A DNA stretch of 64,000 bases from Doryteuthis pealeii (Eukaryota > Mollusca > Cephalopoda > Myopsida > Loliginidae): NCBI GenBank assembly GCA_023376005.1, contig CM042145.1, positions 18,738,704 to 18,802,703 on the forward strand, written 5' to 3'. The notes under the pieces are model-generated. The model ran no database searches and was not told the origin of the DNA. It worked only from the letters and a program-made list of their open reading frames with translations. Below, in pieces: positions 40,601 to 54,400 of the stretch. The position numbers were made by a program, and so were the translations under genes. Each line of letters opens with the position of its first letter. Positions within the stretch are counted from its first letter, which is position 1.

Positions 40601-43600
40601 TGTAGACCTTTTTCAGTTAAGCTATTAGAATATACAAATTTAATGTTCTGTAAATTTTTAGGTTTTTAAATCACGTGGATTGGAATTACAAATATATTTT
40701 CTATTTGCTTTAAATATTATTGCTGTATTCTAACAATAAGAATCTGATGTTTTCTATTAGTAGTGTTTCAATGCTGTAGAGTTTGGTAATAGATAATACC
40801 TAATAATATATCATTTCTCTGAATTTTTGAGATGAGACTTGATAATTAGTATTATTTGGATTATTCGGACTATTGTCCTCATCTTTATTGTTATCTGTAC
40901 CAACTAGCAATAACTATGTTTGCGCAGTGGTGGTACATGGCTAATGAGGATTATTTGAAGCATGGTTATTGCTAATTGATACAGATAACAATAAAGATGA
41001 GGACAATAGTCCGAATAATCCAAATAATACTAATTATCAAGCCTCATCTAAAAAATCATAGAAATAGTGTAGATAACAATAAAGATGAGGACAATAGTCT
41101 GAATAATCCAAATAATACTAATTATCAAGCCTCATCTAAAAAAATCATAGAAATTGTGTAGATAACAATAAAGATGAGGACAATAGTCTGAATGATCCAA
41201 ATAATACTAATTATCAAGCCTCATCTAAAAAAATCATAGAAATTGTGTAGATAACAATAAAGATGAGGACAATAGCCCGAATAATCCAAATAATACTAAT
41301 TATCAAGCCTCATCTAAAAAATTCATAGAAATAGAGTGGATAACAATAAAGATGAGGACAATAGTCTGAATAATCCAAATAATACTAATAATATATGTAT
41401 TGATTGTATAATGTTCCATTAAAAATAATAAAATCCTGTCATCTTAGGTTTAGAATGAAAATAAACTTTTTATTAAAAAAAATTGGTAGGGATGTACTTA
41501 TTTACAAGTAATAATCTACATTGAAAAATACTGACATTATTAAATAATATAGTTTTATTTTTTTCATTATATTAAAAGTTAATTTGTATTTTTATAAATT
41601 AATTGATGGTTACTCTTTCTTTTTTTTTATTTATTTATTTATTTTTTTAATAAATATCTTTCTGCATGTTCAGTCTGTGTTAAGATGTGTTTGTTACTTT
41701 TATATACAATAGGTAATTTTCACTTGTGTCTTTTTGCTCTGTTTTGATATTTGCATGTATTATATACAGTGTAAGCAAATAGAATCATATTTTATAGGAT
41801 ATTTTTTTTTTTTACATTGAATTCTATAAGAGATGTTTGTTATGTATTGTTCGATGTGTTCTTTGTATACCATATTCAATGAAGGGATTTCACAGGTTTG
41901 TTTGACTTTAAAAAAAAAAAAAATTTTTTTCTCCTTTTCAATTTCATGTCTAGAGGATAAGATTTTTTTTACGTCATTAAGCACAATGAACAAACTGGTC
42001 ATTTTTATTCATTTTTTTTTCTATTTTGTGTATAATTTTTAATGTAAACACTTTTCCATGTTTGTACATTTTTCTTTTTGTCTTTCTAATAGACAATTAT
42101 ATGATATTGTTAGTTACTTTTTCTCTTACTCAATACCAAAAGATTGATTATTTCTCTGAATTTTTGAGATGTGGCTTGATAATTAGTATTATTTGGATTA
42201 TTCTGACTATTATCCCCATCTTTATTGTTATCTGTACAATGTTTCGGCCAATGTCCTCTCTTCGGCCTTCTTCAGGTATTTCTTGTTGGATTCGGGAACC
42301 TTCTTGGACACATAGCATACTGGATAAAGGCGTTGGGTTAAGACAGTTCTAAGTGACAGTTATCTCTAGGCTGCAGGTTCAATCCTGGTCAGGGGCAGCA
42401 GTAACATAGAATAATAATTAACATAGCTTAACACCTGTAACCCAGCTATGGTAGAACAGAATGATAATAGGATACCCCCATGGATTGAATAAAGGTTGGG
42501 TTCAAAGTTCCATGATGGCTCTCCATTACAACAAGAAGGTTCCCGAGTTCGAGAAGAAATACCTGAGGGCACATTGGCTGAAACATTGTACAGATAACAA
42601 TAAAGATGAGGACAATAGTCAGAATAATACAAATAATACCAAAAGAATGAGATTGCAATATCTTGGTAAGTGATGTTAGTATGTATAAAATATCATCCAT
42701 TTATGCATGGTTTATTAAATGTGTGTTTCTCAGTATTTTACAAGTATCTTAAGATCAGGTCTCCAATAAGCACTTAGCTTCTAAGCTATTGAAAGGTTTG
42801 CATTTTAACTTGTCATCGGTAAGTTTCGCTTCAAACATAATTACAAACAAAAAACAAAAAAAACTGACAATTTTTGCACTTATATTGTATCTGACAAAAA
42901 CAAATTTTACACATTGTGTGATACTATTTCTGAACAACATCCTTTTATTTAATAAACATAAAAAATATTTTGTAAATAAAAAATGTGTGTATTTCTCTTT
43001 TGATTAATAAAAACTATTTTAGTATAAAAACATGTCTTTGTTTTTTTTGTTTTTTTAAAAATTTATCCTAAGTGTTGAAAAATATTCATAAACTTGATTT
43101 TCACAATTTGTAAAATTTGTTTTTGTCAGATACAATATAAATGCAAAAAAATTGTCAGTTTGTTTGTTTATAATTATGTTTGAAACTAAACTTACTGGAG
43201 ACAAGTTAAAATGTGAACCTTTCAATAGCTTGAGAAGCTAGGGTGCTTATTGGAGACCTGATCCGTATTTTCTCTCATTTTGTATCAATAAGTGGAACTT
43301 AATGATTTCATTATAATTTTGGGCAATAAGTGCCAAACTTTCCTCATTTGTCAATCCTGAAGCCTGTAAAAAATTTTTTTTTAATTTATTATTCAGTAGG
43401 CTTTTTTCATTTTCATGGATTTAAAAGTTATGTTCTTGTAGAATGTTTTGTTAAAAATCATTTAATTAAAGGTTTGTTGATATTTCAAAGTTGAAAACAT
43501 GGACCATTCATCTTAATGCACACTCTCCATACTCTTATATAAAAACTGATGTTTCTTTTTTTTTATTCTCACAAGAAAGAAAGTTTTCTATCATTAAGTG

Positions 43601-46600
43601 CTCTCATAGTTGTGTTCTTTATTCATCTTCCTTTTTTTGCTTTCATTTTCTTCAAAATAGATTCATTCAAGCAACTACTTCCTTTTCTCTTTTCTACAAC
43701 TTCTTCATGTACTAAACATACAACTATGTTTAATACTTTTAAGTTCATTTAGTTCTTAAAGAGAATATATTTGTTTTGTTGTCATTTCTGTGGAAAGGAG
43801 ATTTGTGGTTCCAATATTTAAGAATAAAAATGGGCTGATTTCTGATTTACGTCGGAAAATTAAAATGGAAAGTTTTTTAGTGGTACCCAATGATAGTTTA
43901 ACTACAGTCTATGAATTAACATTTTGTGAATTGGGTTACAGTTTTAGGGGATTAAGGTTGTTTTTAATTACATATTGCTTAAAAAAAAAAAACAACAAAA
44001 AACCCAAATTACTATACATTTAATGTTGAAAAATATTTTTTTAAACTAAGTTTAATTGAAATTATACATACAATGTATAATTTCAATTAAACTTAGTTTA
44101 AAAAACTGTCTCAACTTAAACCTAGCTTAACTCAACTTAAACTTAGTTTAAACTTTAGTTTAAAAAACTGTCTCAATAATATATTCAATAATTAATGTCA
44201 ATGGTTAATTAAATATATATTAATTTGTTTTTTTTTTTTTTTTTTTTTTTTAAGCAATACGTAATTAAAAACAACCTTAATCCCCTAAAATGTTAATTCA
44301 TAGACTGTAGTTAAACTATCATTGGGTACCACCCAAAAACTTTCCGTGTTAATTTTCCAACCTAAATCAGAAGTCAACCTAAAAATATGAATTTTCCCCC
44401 CTTTTAAGCTAAATTCTTGAAAAGGGAGTGAATAGAGATTATTTAAAAGTTGATTTGAACCAGATAGAAATCAATAACAGTTGTTCATATTTTAAATTAT
44501 TCTTACCTCTAAATAATAAAGTTAATTTTTTGAAAAGAAAAATAATCAAATTTACAAATTGAATATTTAGAAAATAACTTTTGAAGAATTTATTTCTAGT
44601 CTGTTTATCATATTCTAAGTTGACAATAAACATATTTGAAATTTTCTTTATTTTCGCTATTCAATTTTAATTCGTGGTGAATTATTATACCATTCACCAA
44701 TAAATCTTTAGAAGAAGAAAAAAATGTCCAGATATTAAATTATTCACTGATGTGCTCAGAAAAGTGTCTTCATCTTGTTTTTTATTATAGTCATATTTCA
44801 GCAGTTATACCCTTCAGATGTCTTTCATAGTCTGTAATCTTCTTGAAATTTTTAACTGAACTTTTATTTAATCCATGGTGATTACTAACTATGATAGACA
44901 CCTGAAGAAGGCTGAAACATTGTGATTATAATAATAATAATAATTATGAAGACTCTAGCCCAAGCAACTCGGTGAATTCACTACATTAATTTGGGGTAAA
45001 AGTCCTTTCTTACTTTTCAATGTTTCTACTGATCCATTCTTCAGCCCTCGCCAGGTAAATAATCCATGGGAGGGAAAAGAACTTCTCACAGTTTATATAC
45101 CTGGCTAAGGCTGAAGAATGGTTCGGCCAAAACATTAACAGCATCTGAAATACAAAGAAAAGATTTAATTGTTCAAATAATTTCTAGCATATTCATAACT
45201 CTTCTCAAAGTTATTGACAATAAAAGTGCCAAACTAAACTAATCAATAAGTATTTTGAAGTATACTAATGCAGTGCTACTCAAAGTGGGGGTATGCATAC
45301 TCAAGTCATCGATTTTGTTGGTATGTGACAAGTTTTCAGTTTCACATAATCATAACAAATAAGAATATGACACGGGAGGAGCCCCATGGTGTAGTGGCTG
45401 AGGTGCTGGACTGTGACATCATAGTAAGTGAGTTTGAACTCCAGTCACACTATTACACTCACTTTCAGACTAATTCCCTTGGGAAAGGTATGAACCCCCT
45501 CATCCTAGAGCTATGGGTTAAATAGTACCTCTGTTGCATACTCATACACATATACCCATGTTGGGTATATACACAAGTGTTCTTTTACTGGAGAGAGGAG
45601 AGAGATAGACATAGGTAGACAGAGAGATGCATATGCATTTTGCATTACTTACTTCTTTGGCCATTTGGTGATCTCTAGTCTTTTCTATTCTATCTCTCCA
45701 TGTTGAATTCTATTTCTAGATTCTTGTTGGCTGTTCGTCTTTGATGCATTCCTTCTTCTTGGTCAGTCTTTTTGTCAAGACATTCATCAAGCAAGAACAC
45801 CATATTATTTCTTTAAACTTTTATTGCTTAAACTTCTTCTTCTAACTAACACAATGCACATGTGCATTTGAGTCCAGCTAAGGCAGACATAGTTTCTGCC
45901 TGACGTCCAAGCTGGAACTGATGGGTCAACTCGGTCCCACGTGACTTCACGTATTTCGCAGGCTTTCTGTAATATTCCATGGAAAGTCCCACCCGTGATA
46001 TGAAAAGGGGCTATCCCTTCAGAAATACAGAGGGTTGACAATAATCTATGCATAGATTATGTAACACCTCTGCTGTTCTTCTCCAAGGATGGCTTTGGCA
46101 TTAAATAACTCATGAAACTTGATATGCCATTAAACAAAGAACCAAACCTATAATCCAACTAATGAAGATCCTTTGATTTACCTTTGTGTATTATTTCTTG
46201 GCATCAAAATAAAAACAAATTCTAAATAAATGAACATTTTAAAAGACTTAAATCTTTTATTATGCATTTTATTTTCTAATGTTTTCACATCGTATTAATA
46301 TATTATCATTGTGCAAAATGTCCCCAATTTGTGATAAGTTTTTGTTAAAATATTCTTTTGTTTTCCATGTACAAAATCATTTAGATATATACAATGGTAA
46401 GTCAATAAATACCATAATTAGTTATGTATCGTATTGCAGCCCTTAATTTCGGCTACAAAATTCTGCAAAAAAAAGTCTCTCATCTATAATACTCACTAAC
46501 TTTTTGGAATATGTAGCAGCTGAATTTATACTAAATTTAACATTTGTTCAACTTTTTATCTGGTTTGTATTGACTAAAGATTAGAATTTATATAGTTTAT

Positions 46601-49600
46601 ATAATGTTTTGAAACACAAAATTTACAACAAAGGCAAGGACGTTTCACATGAAAATGTAACAAACTTTCGGTCAAAATAAATTCATAATAGAATTGTTGT
46701 CTTCCTTCCGTCTGCAAAAGATGATGGAGTAGTGTCCAATTTTAAAAATTTTAAACTATGTAGCCTGGGCAGGTTGATATGATGGATGTGCTGTTGCCCA
46801 AGCATCAGATCCCCCTCTCCACCTGCACTGTCGCAGGAGTTGCTGTTTAGCACTGAAGTTCAACGTTATGTCACATTAGGGACTCTGGCTCCGGATTTGT
46901 TTTCGGGGTTTACTCCCCTAGCTTTCTTGAGGATCATATAAAGCTGCTAAACAAATTATAAATAAACACACATTCCTGTGGCTATTTCTCTGTAAGTAAA
47001 GTCGTTGGGGTGGCCTAATGTCGGTATCAGCCAATCAGCAAGGGTGTCTATCCCCCCTTTCACTAGCGCTAGACCAAGGAGATTGTTTTTGTGTCTGAGA
47101 TGGAGCGCCACACCTACCATCAGCTCCTTACTTTACCGCACAGACCCTGTGCTACTCATACGCTGAGTTGGCGAGGGCTGGTATCGAACTAGGAACCTTG
47201 CCGTTTCTATCCGAACACTCTACCGACTGAGCTAACCCGGCCCTGTAGTGGTATAAAACAGAATTGTTTGTTAGACATTAATTAGTTTGGAACACAGATA
47301 TAACTTACTTTCAGTCACACCATTCCAAATATGGTGATGCACATAGCCCCCCCCCCCAAAAAAAAAGAAGTAATATTTACTTATTGTATGTAATACTCAC
47401 ACCCAGCTTTGAGGCTTAAAAATCTGTAAATAAATGCGTATTATACACAAAATTTATTTATGGTATCTGCATTTTTGGTTATCACTTCTGTACTGTACTA
47501 TATACTGTTGTTTTATTATTTACCAAAAATGTAGATAATTACTGACTTATCCATATATATTCTCTAATTGTTTAGTTATTTCTTTTTATCACTTTTTTTT
47601 TTTTTTTTTCAATTTACATTATGTCGATTGTTATTATGTACAATAGCTTGACAAACATTGTTATTTCTTATTCTCTTTCACTTATTATTTTTTTTTTTTT
47701 TAATTACAGGATGCAACCATGTCAGAGATTGAATCACGATTGTATGATCAATTTACCATCAAAATAAGTGATGTCAAAATCTTACTGGCAGATTCAGGTG
47801 AGTTTTTTGCTATACGTCTTTTTTTTCTTCAAATTAGTTTTTATATTCATCCTTCGAATTAAACTATTTCAGTGCATTGTGTTAACTTTGTTATCCCCTC
47901 TCCCCAAACTTAATGGATGTGTTCCAAACAGCAGCAGACTTGTCTCCCCTCTTGCCAAGATGGAGTTAACCATTAAGGATTATTTAAGCTTGCTGAAATT
48001 TCTTTAAAACACTTCCCTTTCTACTGCTAGGAGCACCTATACAACTTTTCACCCAGACCTTTATGCTAAATTGGTAAATATATTATGTATATAAAAGGTT
48101 AAATGGTCTTGTATGTACTGTTAACTTTGTTATCCCCCCTCCTTAAACTTAATGGATGTGTTCCAAGCAACAGTGGTCTTATCTCCCCTTGGGCTAATGT
48201 TGCAAGATGGGTATATTCCTGACTTTTGTGAGCTAGGACTACTAATGGAAGGAGGAGGAATAAATAACAAAGGCTTAAAAAATAGTGATGACCCAAAAGA
48301 GGAGAGCGATGGTTTGACCGTAGCGTAACCCCGAACGGAGAATTGACCGCAAGCGGAAGTCGGGTGTTGACCGGAAGTCACGTGGTGACGTGGGGGAAAA
48401 AAAGAAAGGGTTCGTCATCTTTTTGCCGGCGGCGGTGGTAGGGTACGGACCTCATGAGAGCCCAGTAATCTAGTAGTGTTTTCTCTCTCTCTTTCTCTCT
48501 GCCTTTCCTCCTCTCTGGTAGGAGCCCACTATACGAGCACGAAAATAAAGGCTGGCAGTTGTGACGACATGTTTCTCGTGTTATGATTTTTTTATCGGCA
48601 CCATTTCAGCATGGTGACTTTTGGAGTTTTAGTACCAAGAAAGAAAAAAGGACTACGGTACATGTATCGTTTTAGTGCCGTGAATATTACAACGTAACAC
48701 TAAGATGGATTTAATCTTTATGTATTAAGTTTGGTGAAATTTCTCTAAAAGGCTTCACTTTCTACTGTTAATAGGACCTCTAAAACCTTTCACCCAGATC
48801 TTTATGCTTAACATTATGAAAGGTAAAACGGATATGAATCAGACAATATGTGTAGAAAGTTTGTAGAAAAAACAAGATGTTAAAAGTTTTGCTGACAGAA
48901 ATCTGTTTCGACCATATGAAGAGGTCTTTATCAAAGCAACATTGTAAACGGAAAGACCAAATAAATATATCATTAATCACGAGGCTCTCGATCAGTAACG
49001 GAATTTTCAAAACATTTTTAAAAATGCGTTAAAAATAGAATAAACTTTATTTTTAAAAAATTATAAGCATTTTTATCATGATAAAAATGCTTATAATTTT
49101 TGAAAATAAAATTTATTTTATTTTTAACATAAAATACGCATTTTAAAAATTTTTTTGAAAATTCCGGTACTGATCGAGAGCGTTCTGTGCCTCGTGATTA
49201 ATGATATATTTATTTTGTCTTTCCATTTACAATGTTGCTTTGATAAAGACCTCTTCATATGGTCGAAGCAGATTTCTGTCAGCTTAACATTATGTACAAA
49301 TGCTTTCATCTTGTTTTTCTTCCTGTGTTCAGTAGCAGAGAATAGTTAGGTTTCATATATTTAATATTATACCAGTTCTTTGTCTTGGTAGATGCTTTTC
49401 TGGCAAGTCCAAGATTTTAGCTTTACATTCTTTTCCATTTTCTTGAAATTGGAACTATCATTGACATTAGAAAAGATCACGTAATGATGTTCAACCATCG
49501 CATTGATTAGCACACATTCTTGACATTTCAACATTTATTTACATATTTAAAAAGTATCGTCTGAAATATTAAGATCGTGTATTATCATTAGGCACAAAGA

Positions 49601-49651
49601 GGGGTTGTTGTATACCCAACATCGCGTATACAATCGGGTGAAGAAACTCGG

Positions 49652-49719
<68 letters not shown>

Positions 49720-51387
49720 ACTTGTTGCTTCATTTCTTCTTTACTACTTCTAGTCGCCATGTTTCCTCTTCTACTTCTTTGGCCATCATCTTGTCGTCTG
49801 GTTGCTATGTTCTTCTAACTGCTTCTTCTAAGGGTTAGCTTTTTATTAACTCACAAGACTTTTATTTCTTGATCAAGATTTTATTTTTCTAGCCCATTCT
49901 TATTTGCCGTGTGGGTGAGATTTAACCTCAGCAGAGAGAGGCAAATGCTCTCTGCTCCAAGGTCTGGTTGAAACTAAATCTAAACTAACTAATCCCCTGA
50001 CGCATGAGAGCTATAACCGTCCTAGTAGTTTTCATTTCCCTGATCTGAAAACCAATGGCCCCCTTGAATTCTCGCTACAGTGTCTGTCAGCAATTTATGC
50101 TACCACATAAATTGTAACAGGGTGAGGTGAAGAGGAGAGTAGCCTCGACTGCAAAGAGAGCTAGAAAGAGGGAGAAAAAACAGCAGCCCCAGAAAGCATA
50201 ATAGTTTGTGTGCAGTCAGTGCACAATAGACTGTCACTCAGGAATAAACCTGCACAGTCACTTACGCAGATGCAGATAATTTATTTGTTTATTTTTTTTT
50301 TTTACACCATTGTCTTTAGTGGACGGAAAGGTGCCAACAACAACCGGATAAATCATTCACACTAGTATCTCCTCACACATGAGAGTTGTTAATTTTTAAA
50401 AAGGCTCAGTTAGTTATCAGGAGAGTGACAAGTAACAACCTTCATTTCATGGCTAGCAAAATTGTCCACCCTCATTAGTTTTTTGCTTAACCAGTTTTTG
50501 CATTAACTTACTTGTATTTATGGTTTATTAACAGATCAATTACTTTTAAAAGAAGACTCTGCTTTGACTCAAACTGTAAACATTCACTTCCTCTTGTGAT
50601 TCAGTCATTCACTGCCCTGCTCTACTGTCTAGTGGAGCAGGTGTAGTCATCAATAAAATCAAGCAATTTCTCCTCACACCTGTGATGAATTGTTCTTGAA
50701 GTAGTCAGTGCAGGTGGAAGAAGTACACTTGAGTTCTTCTTCTTCTTCTTCTTTTTCTTCTTCTTCTGTTCCTCTTTGCTTTCTTTCTTTTTCTTTCTTT
50801 CTTTTTCTTTCTTTCTTTTTCTTTTTCTACTTGATGTATATAGTGTTGAATATAACAAATTGAAAGAAAATGTCAAATCAACTTTTATTGCTACTTGTAT
50901 AATACTGTTTTATTTTCAAATAAATATAGTATTAGTCTTTTGATCATGTTTTGTATAGTTATACTATTGGGTTATACAATAAAGTGGGAAGGGAAAATGT
51001 GGTTTGTTTTCTCTCAGGAAACAGTAATGGTCTTATATCCAGGTGTATTGATGGATTGAGCTGTGTGTTATATTCATGTATTTAGGAAGCGCGTGGTGTA
51101 ATGGTTAAAGTCATAGGAAATGGACTCGTCACCCAGAGTTCAAATCCTGGACGTGGTAATTGCATTTCACTTAGTGCTAATACCCTTGGGAAAGGTATGA
51201 ATTCTACTCTTTCTCCAGCTGTGAGTAAATAGTAGGGCAGACTGGGCTCTTTAACCTTGGTTAGACAACCGGTCTAGGAGAAGGAAAACTCTGAATTCAA
51301 ACCTGTTAAACTCTGCTTAAGAAATTGACCTACTGTCACATTCTGCTTGTGCGGAGGAGTTGGTAAATATATATATTCATGTATTTC

Positions 51388-51435
<48 letters not shown>

Positions 51436-54400
51436 GCAACTTGCTGACCAGGATGTTGTACTGCTTGCTGGATAGCAGTAGTGGAAGAAATGGTAACGAA
51501 CAGTAATAGAATTAATAACTCTGTGTGTGTGTGGGGGGGGGGTTATATCCAAAAATTTACAAGAGGGTTGCCTTTTCTTATATTAGTTCAGGGGGCTTAC
51601 AAAGAAGCTAAGTTAGCTGTTCATTGGTGTTGTGTTCTCGGAAAGTTCATGGATAACTTGTTTTGGGTTATGCTCCATACATACAGGAGGTAAGGCAGGT
51701 TGGTCCGAGAGGAACATGTTCTGATTGTTATCCATGGCTGGCGTTTGAAGTGAGTGAATGAACTCACAGGGGTTGTGGGAAAGAGAATCGCCCACTGTGC
51801 AATGTTGGATGTTATTTATATGCTTTTATTGGAATCAAGAAAGCTTTAGTCTGTGGTGTCGAAAGGCAGTTGAATGGCAGTCACTCTAATGGTGGACGAT
51901 CGCCGTATATGTAGTCTGTTGACAATTAACTTTCTTCCTCTTTTGCCAAAGAGTTCCTTCTACTGAAACAGGGAGATAACTCATAATCTACATTGCAGCT
52001 CTTTTTTTTTAAAGTTGGGATGTATCAAGTACCTCTAGCAATTTTAGCGTAGATGCTCCCCTTTTGGTCTGGGAATCTGCCAGTTGTAGTTTCCCATCTA
52101 CCCAAAATACCTCAATTTCCCCCTCTGATACCATGTCCACTCTCAATCTTCTATCACTAATGATATTTGTAGTGTCTATATAGCATCGTACTGGTGGTAG
52201 TACAGCCATATCAAAAGTTTCTTGCACCAAAGAAGAAATGAAGAATCCTACATCTGCTGCCTCACTTAATGCCAAAGTTTCAGATTCTAATGGACTTTTT
52301 GTAACTCTGTCCAACTTTTTAGATTGCCAGCTGATAGGTGCCACTTTCTTGTTTTCACCTTGACTAAAAAGGGCTTGATTCCTTATCACCTAATTGATCA
52401 CAGCTATGTCTGCTATTTAGACACTAACCTTTACCACGATGAAGAGTTTATAAATTTGCCCCAAGATTTGACTTAAGAGTGTAACATGTGTCTCTGGGTC
52501 TTGGCCAAAGTTATAGTCAGCTCCCAAACACACATTGAAATCATATCGATAGCCAACTGATTTTCATTCAACTGATAGTTTGATTTCAAATTTTTCTGGA
52601 TTTTTTGAGAAAGGTATGAATCCAACTATTCTCCCTCCAGTAGGGTAGCCTGGGCTCTTTATTATGGTATGGCAACCGGTCTAGGAGAAGGAAAACTCTG
52701 AATACAAACCTGTTAAACTCTGTTTAAAAATTGACCTTGTGTCACATCCTGTTCATGCAGAGAGGTTGGTAAATACATTATCATCATCATCATGTCACGC
52801 AATTAGCATGAATATCCATGAAAATCTCTCTCCAGCCTTCTCTATCATTCATTGTCCCCTGGAGTTCCTCTGTGCAGCATCCAGCATCCTCGCAGAGCTG
52901 AGTACCATACGCTCACCAATGCACAGTTTTTTTTTCAGTACAATAGACATAAAAAAAAACGGGGATGTGATGATGTTATAGATTAGTCTCATTTTGTAGA
53001 TTTGGATCATAGTTGGGGGCATTTTTTTTTTGGGGGGGGGGGTGCTGTGTTATTGGATAGGTGCAGAAATGACTACAAATTCATGAATCTATCCCTAGGC
53101 ATGCTAACATCTCTAAATGCTAGTTTGTCTGTGGACCAGTATGTACTGAACACTGACTTGTCCATCAACCTCATCAGCCTTGCCAATCCAAGAAATTTCT
53201 TCACCTCATCTCTGCAGTTATGATGCCATCACATGTGCGCATATACTTTTGGTTATTTTGACAAACTGATTTGAAAGGACAATCAATTGGTCTCTTTTGC
53301 TATCAGTTCAATTTCTGTGTCTTTCACAAAAATATTGAAGTAATCAAGTGGCAGTATGTTCACATGCAATGAATTCCCACCATTGGTGATGGTTGGTTAT
53401 TTTATTCGATCATGCAACCAGTTCAGCTGCAAATCTTATGGAAAGTCCTTATCTGTCAATAACTGTTTGGAATTAACCTGCATCTAGTGGAACTATGTTT
53501 TCAGAGTCAAAACCTTAAAATTCATGTATAATAACTAAAACATTTTTTTTTAAATCCATATTCACAATTTTTTTGAATTCAGATATCCCTTGGTTCACAT
53601 ACAATCAAACATTGTCATATAATTGCACAAATAGTTATTAAAGTCAACATTATAATGGAACTATTTTTTAATGATCAAACCCTTCAAATTCATGTTTTTT
53701 TTTTATCCATATTCACTATTTATTGAATTCAGATATCCCTTGGTTCACATACAATCAAACATTTTTATATCATTGCACAAATAGTTACTAAACTCAACAT
53801 TATAATGGAACTATTTATTTTGGATCAAATCCTTCAAATTTCCCATCAAAATCAGAATTACCAAAGTACAAATCAAAGAAATTACCATCTGCCATGTGAC
53901 TTTGTTGTTGAAATTGAAGTTTTTTTTACTCTTGTTTAAAAGTTAGAAATATGCTCCACAAGCTGGTGAATTAACATAATAATCTTATGCAAATTGGCTC
54001 TTGCAAACTCTGTCTATTGGCTTGTAGAAATAAAATGTGCATGCTATGTCATGTAAAATGTGAAGAAGAAGTGCCTCACTATCAAAGACAAGTTAACACT
54101 GTTTCCACGCCTCAAGTGCACATGCACAGAACTGAGTATACTCAGTTCCTGCACAATAAGGGTTAAAGTTTAGATTTTGTCGTAAACATATATGGGGAGT
54201 GGTTAGAGGTTTAATATTTTAGGTTTAAAAGGTGGCTGTGGTTATTCTTGGTGCGTGTTCCTAGGATTTACTTTTAAGCCCATCTTATTTGGTGGTCGCG
54301 CTGAAAAAGGAATTTAAGGTTTGGAAAAGAAAGAGACAAAGACAAAAGGTAGTTTTATGATTTAGGCTTTATTCACGGATCATAGCCACCATGTGGCAAG

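Noticed and set aside
40983..41395. CRISPR array
   Set aside because: Direct 89-bp units have no unique spacers and the sequence is eukaryotic.
44885..44935. further hammerhead-like motif (cctgaagaaggctgaaacat)
   Set aside because: Core-like block but stem II does not close and no stem I partner was found.
45035..45150. inverted repeat with ctgaagaatggttcggcc
   Set aside because: Foldback is real but imperfect; GAAA is missing, so not listed as ribozyme-like.
49566..49838. RE-repeat open frame
   Set aside because: Produced by the (GA)n tract in the solo LTR.
50622..50876. lysine/glutamate-rich minus frame
   Set aside because: Product of the TTC/TTTC pyrimidine tract.
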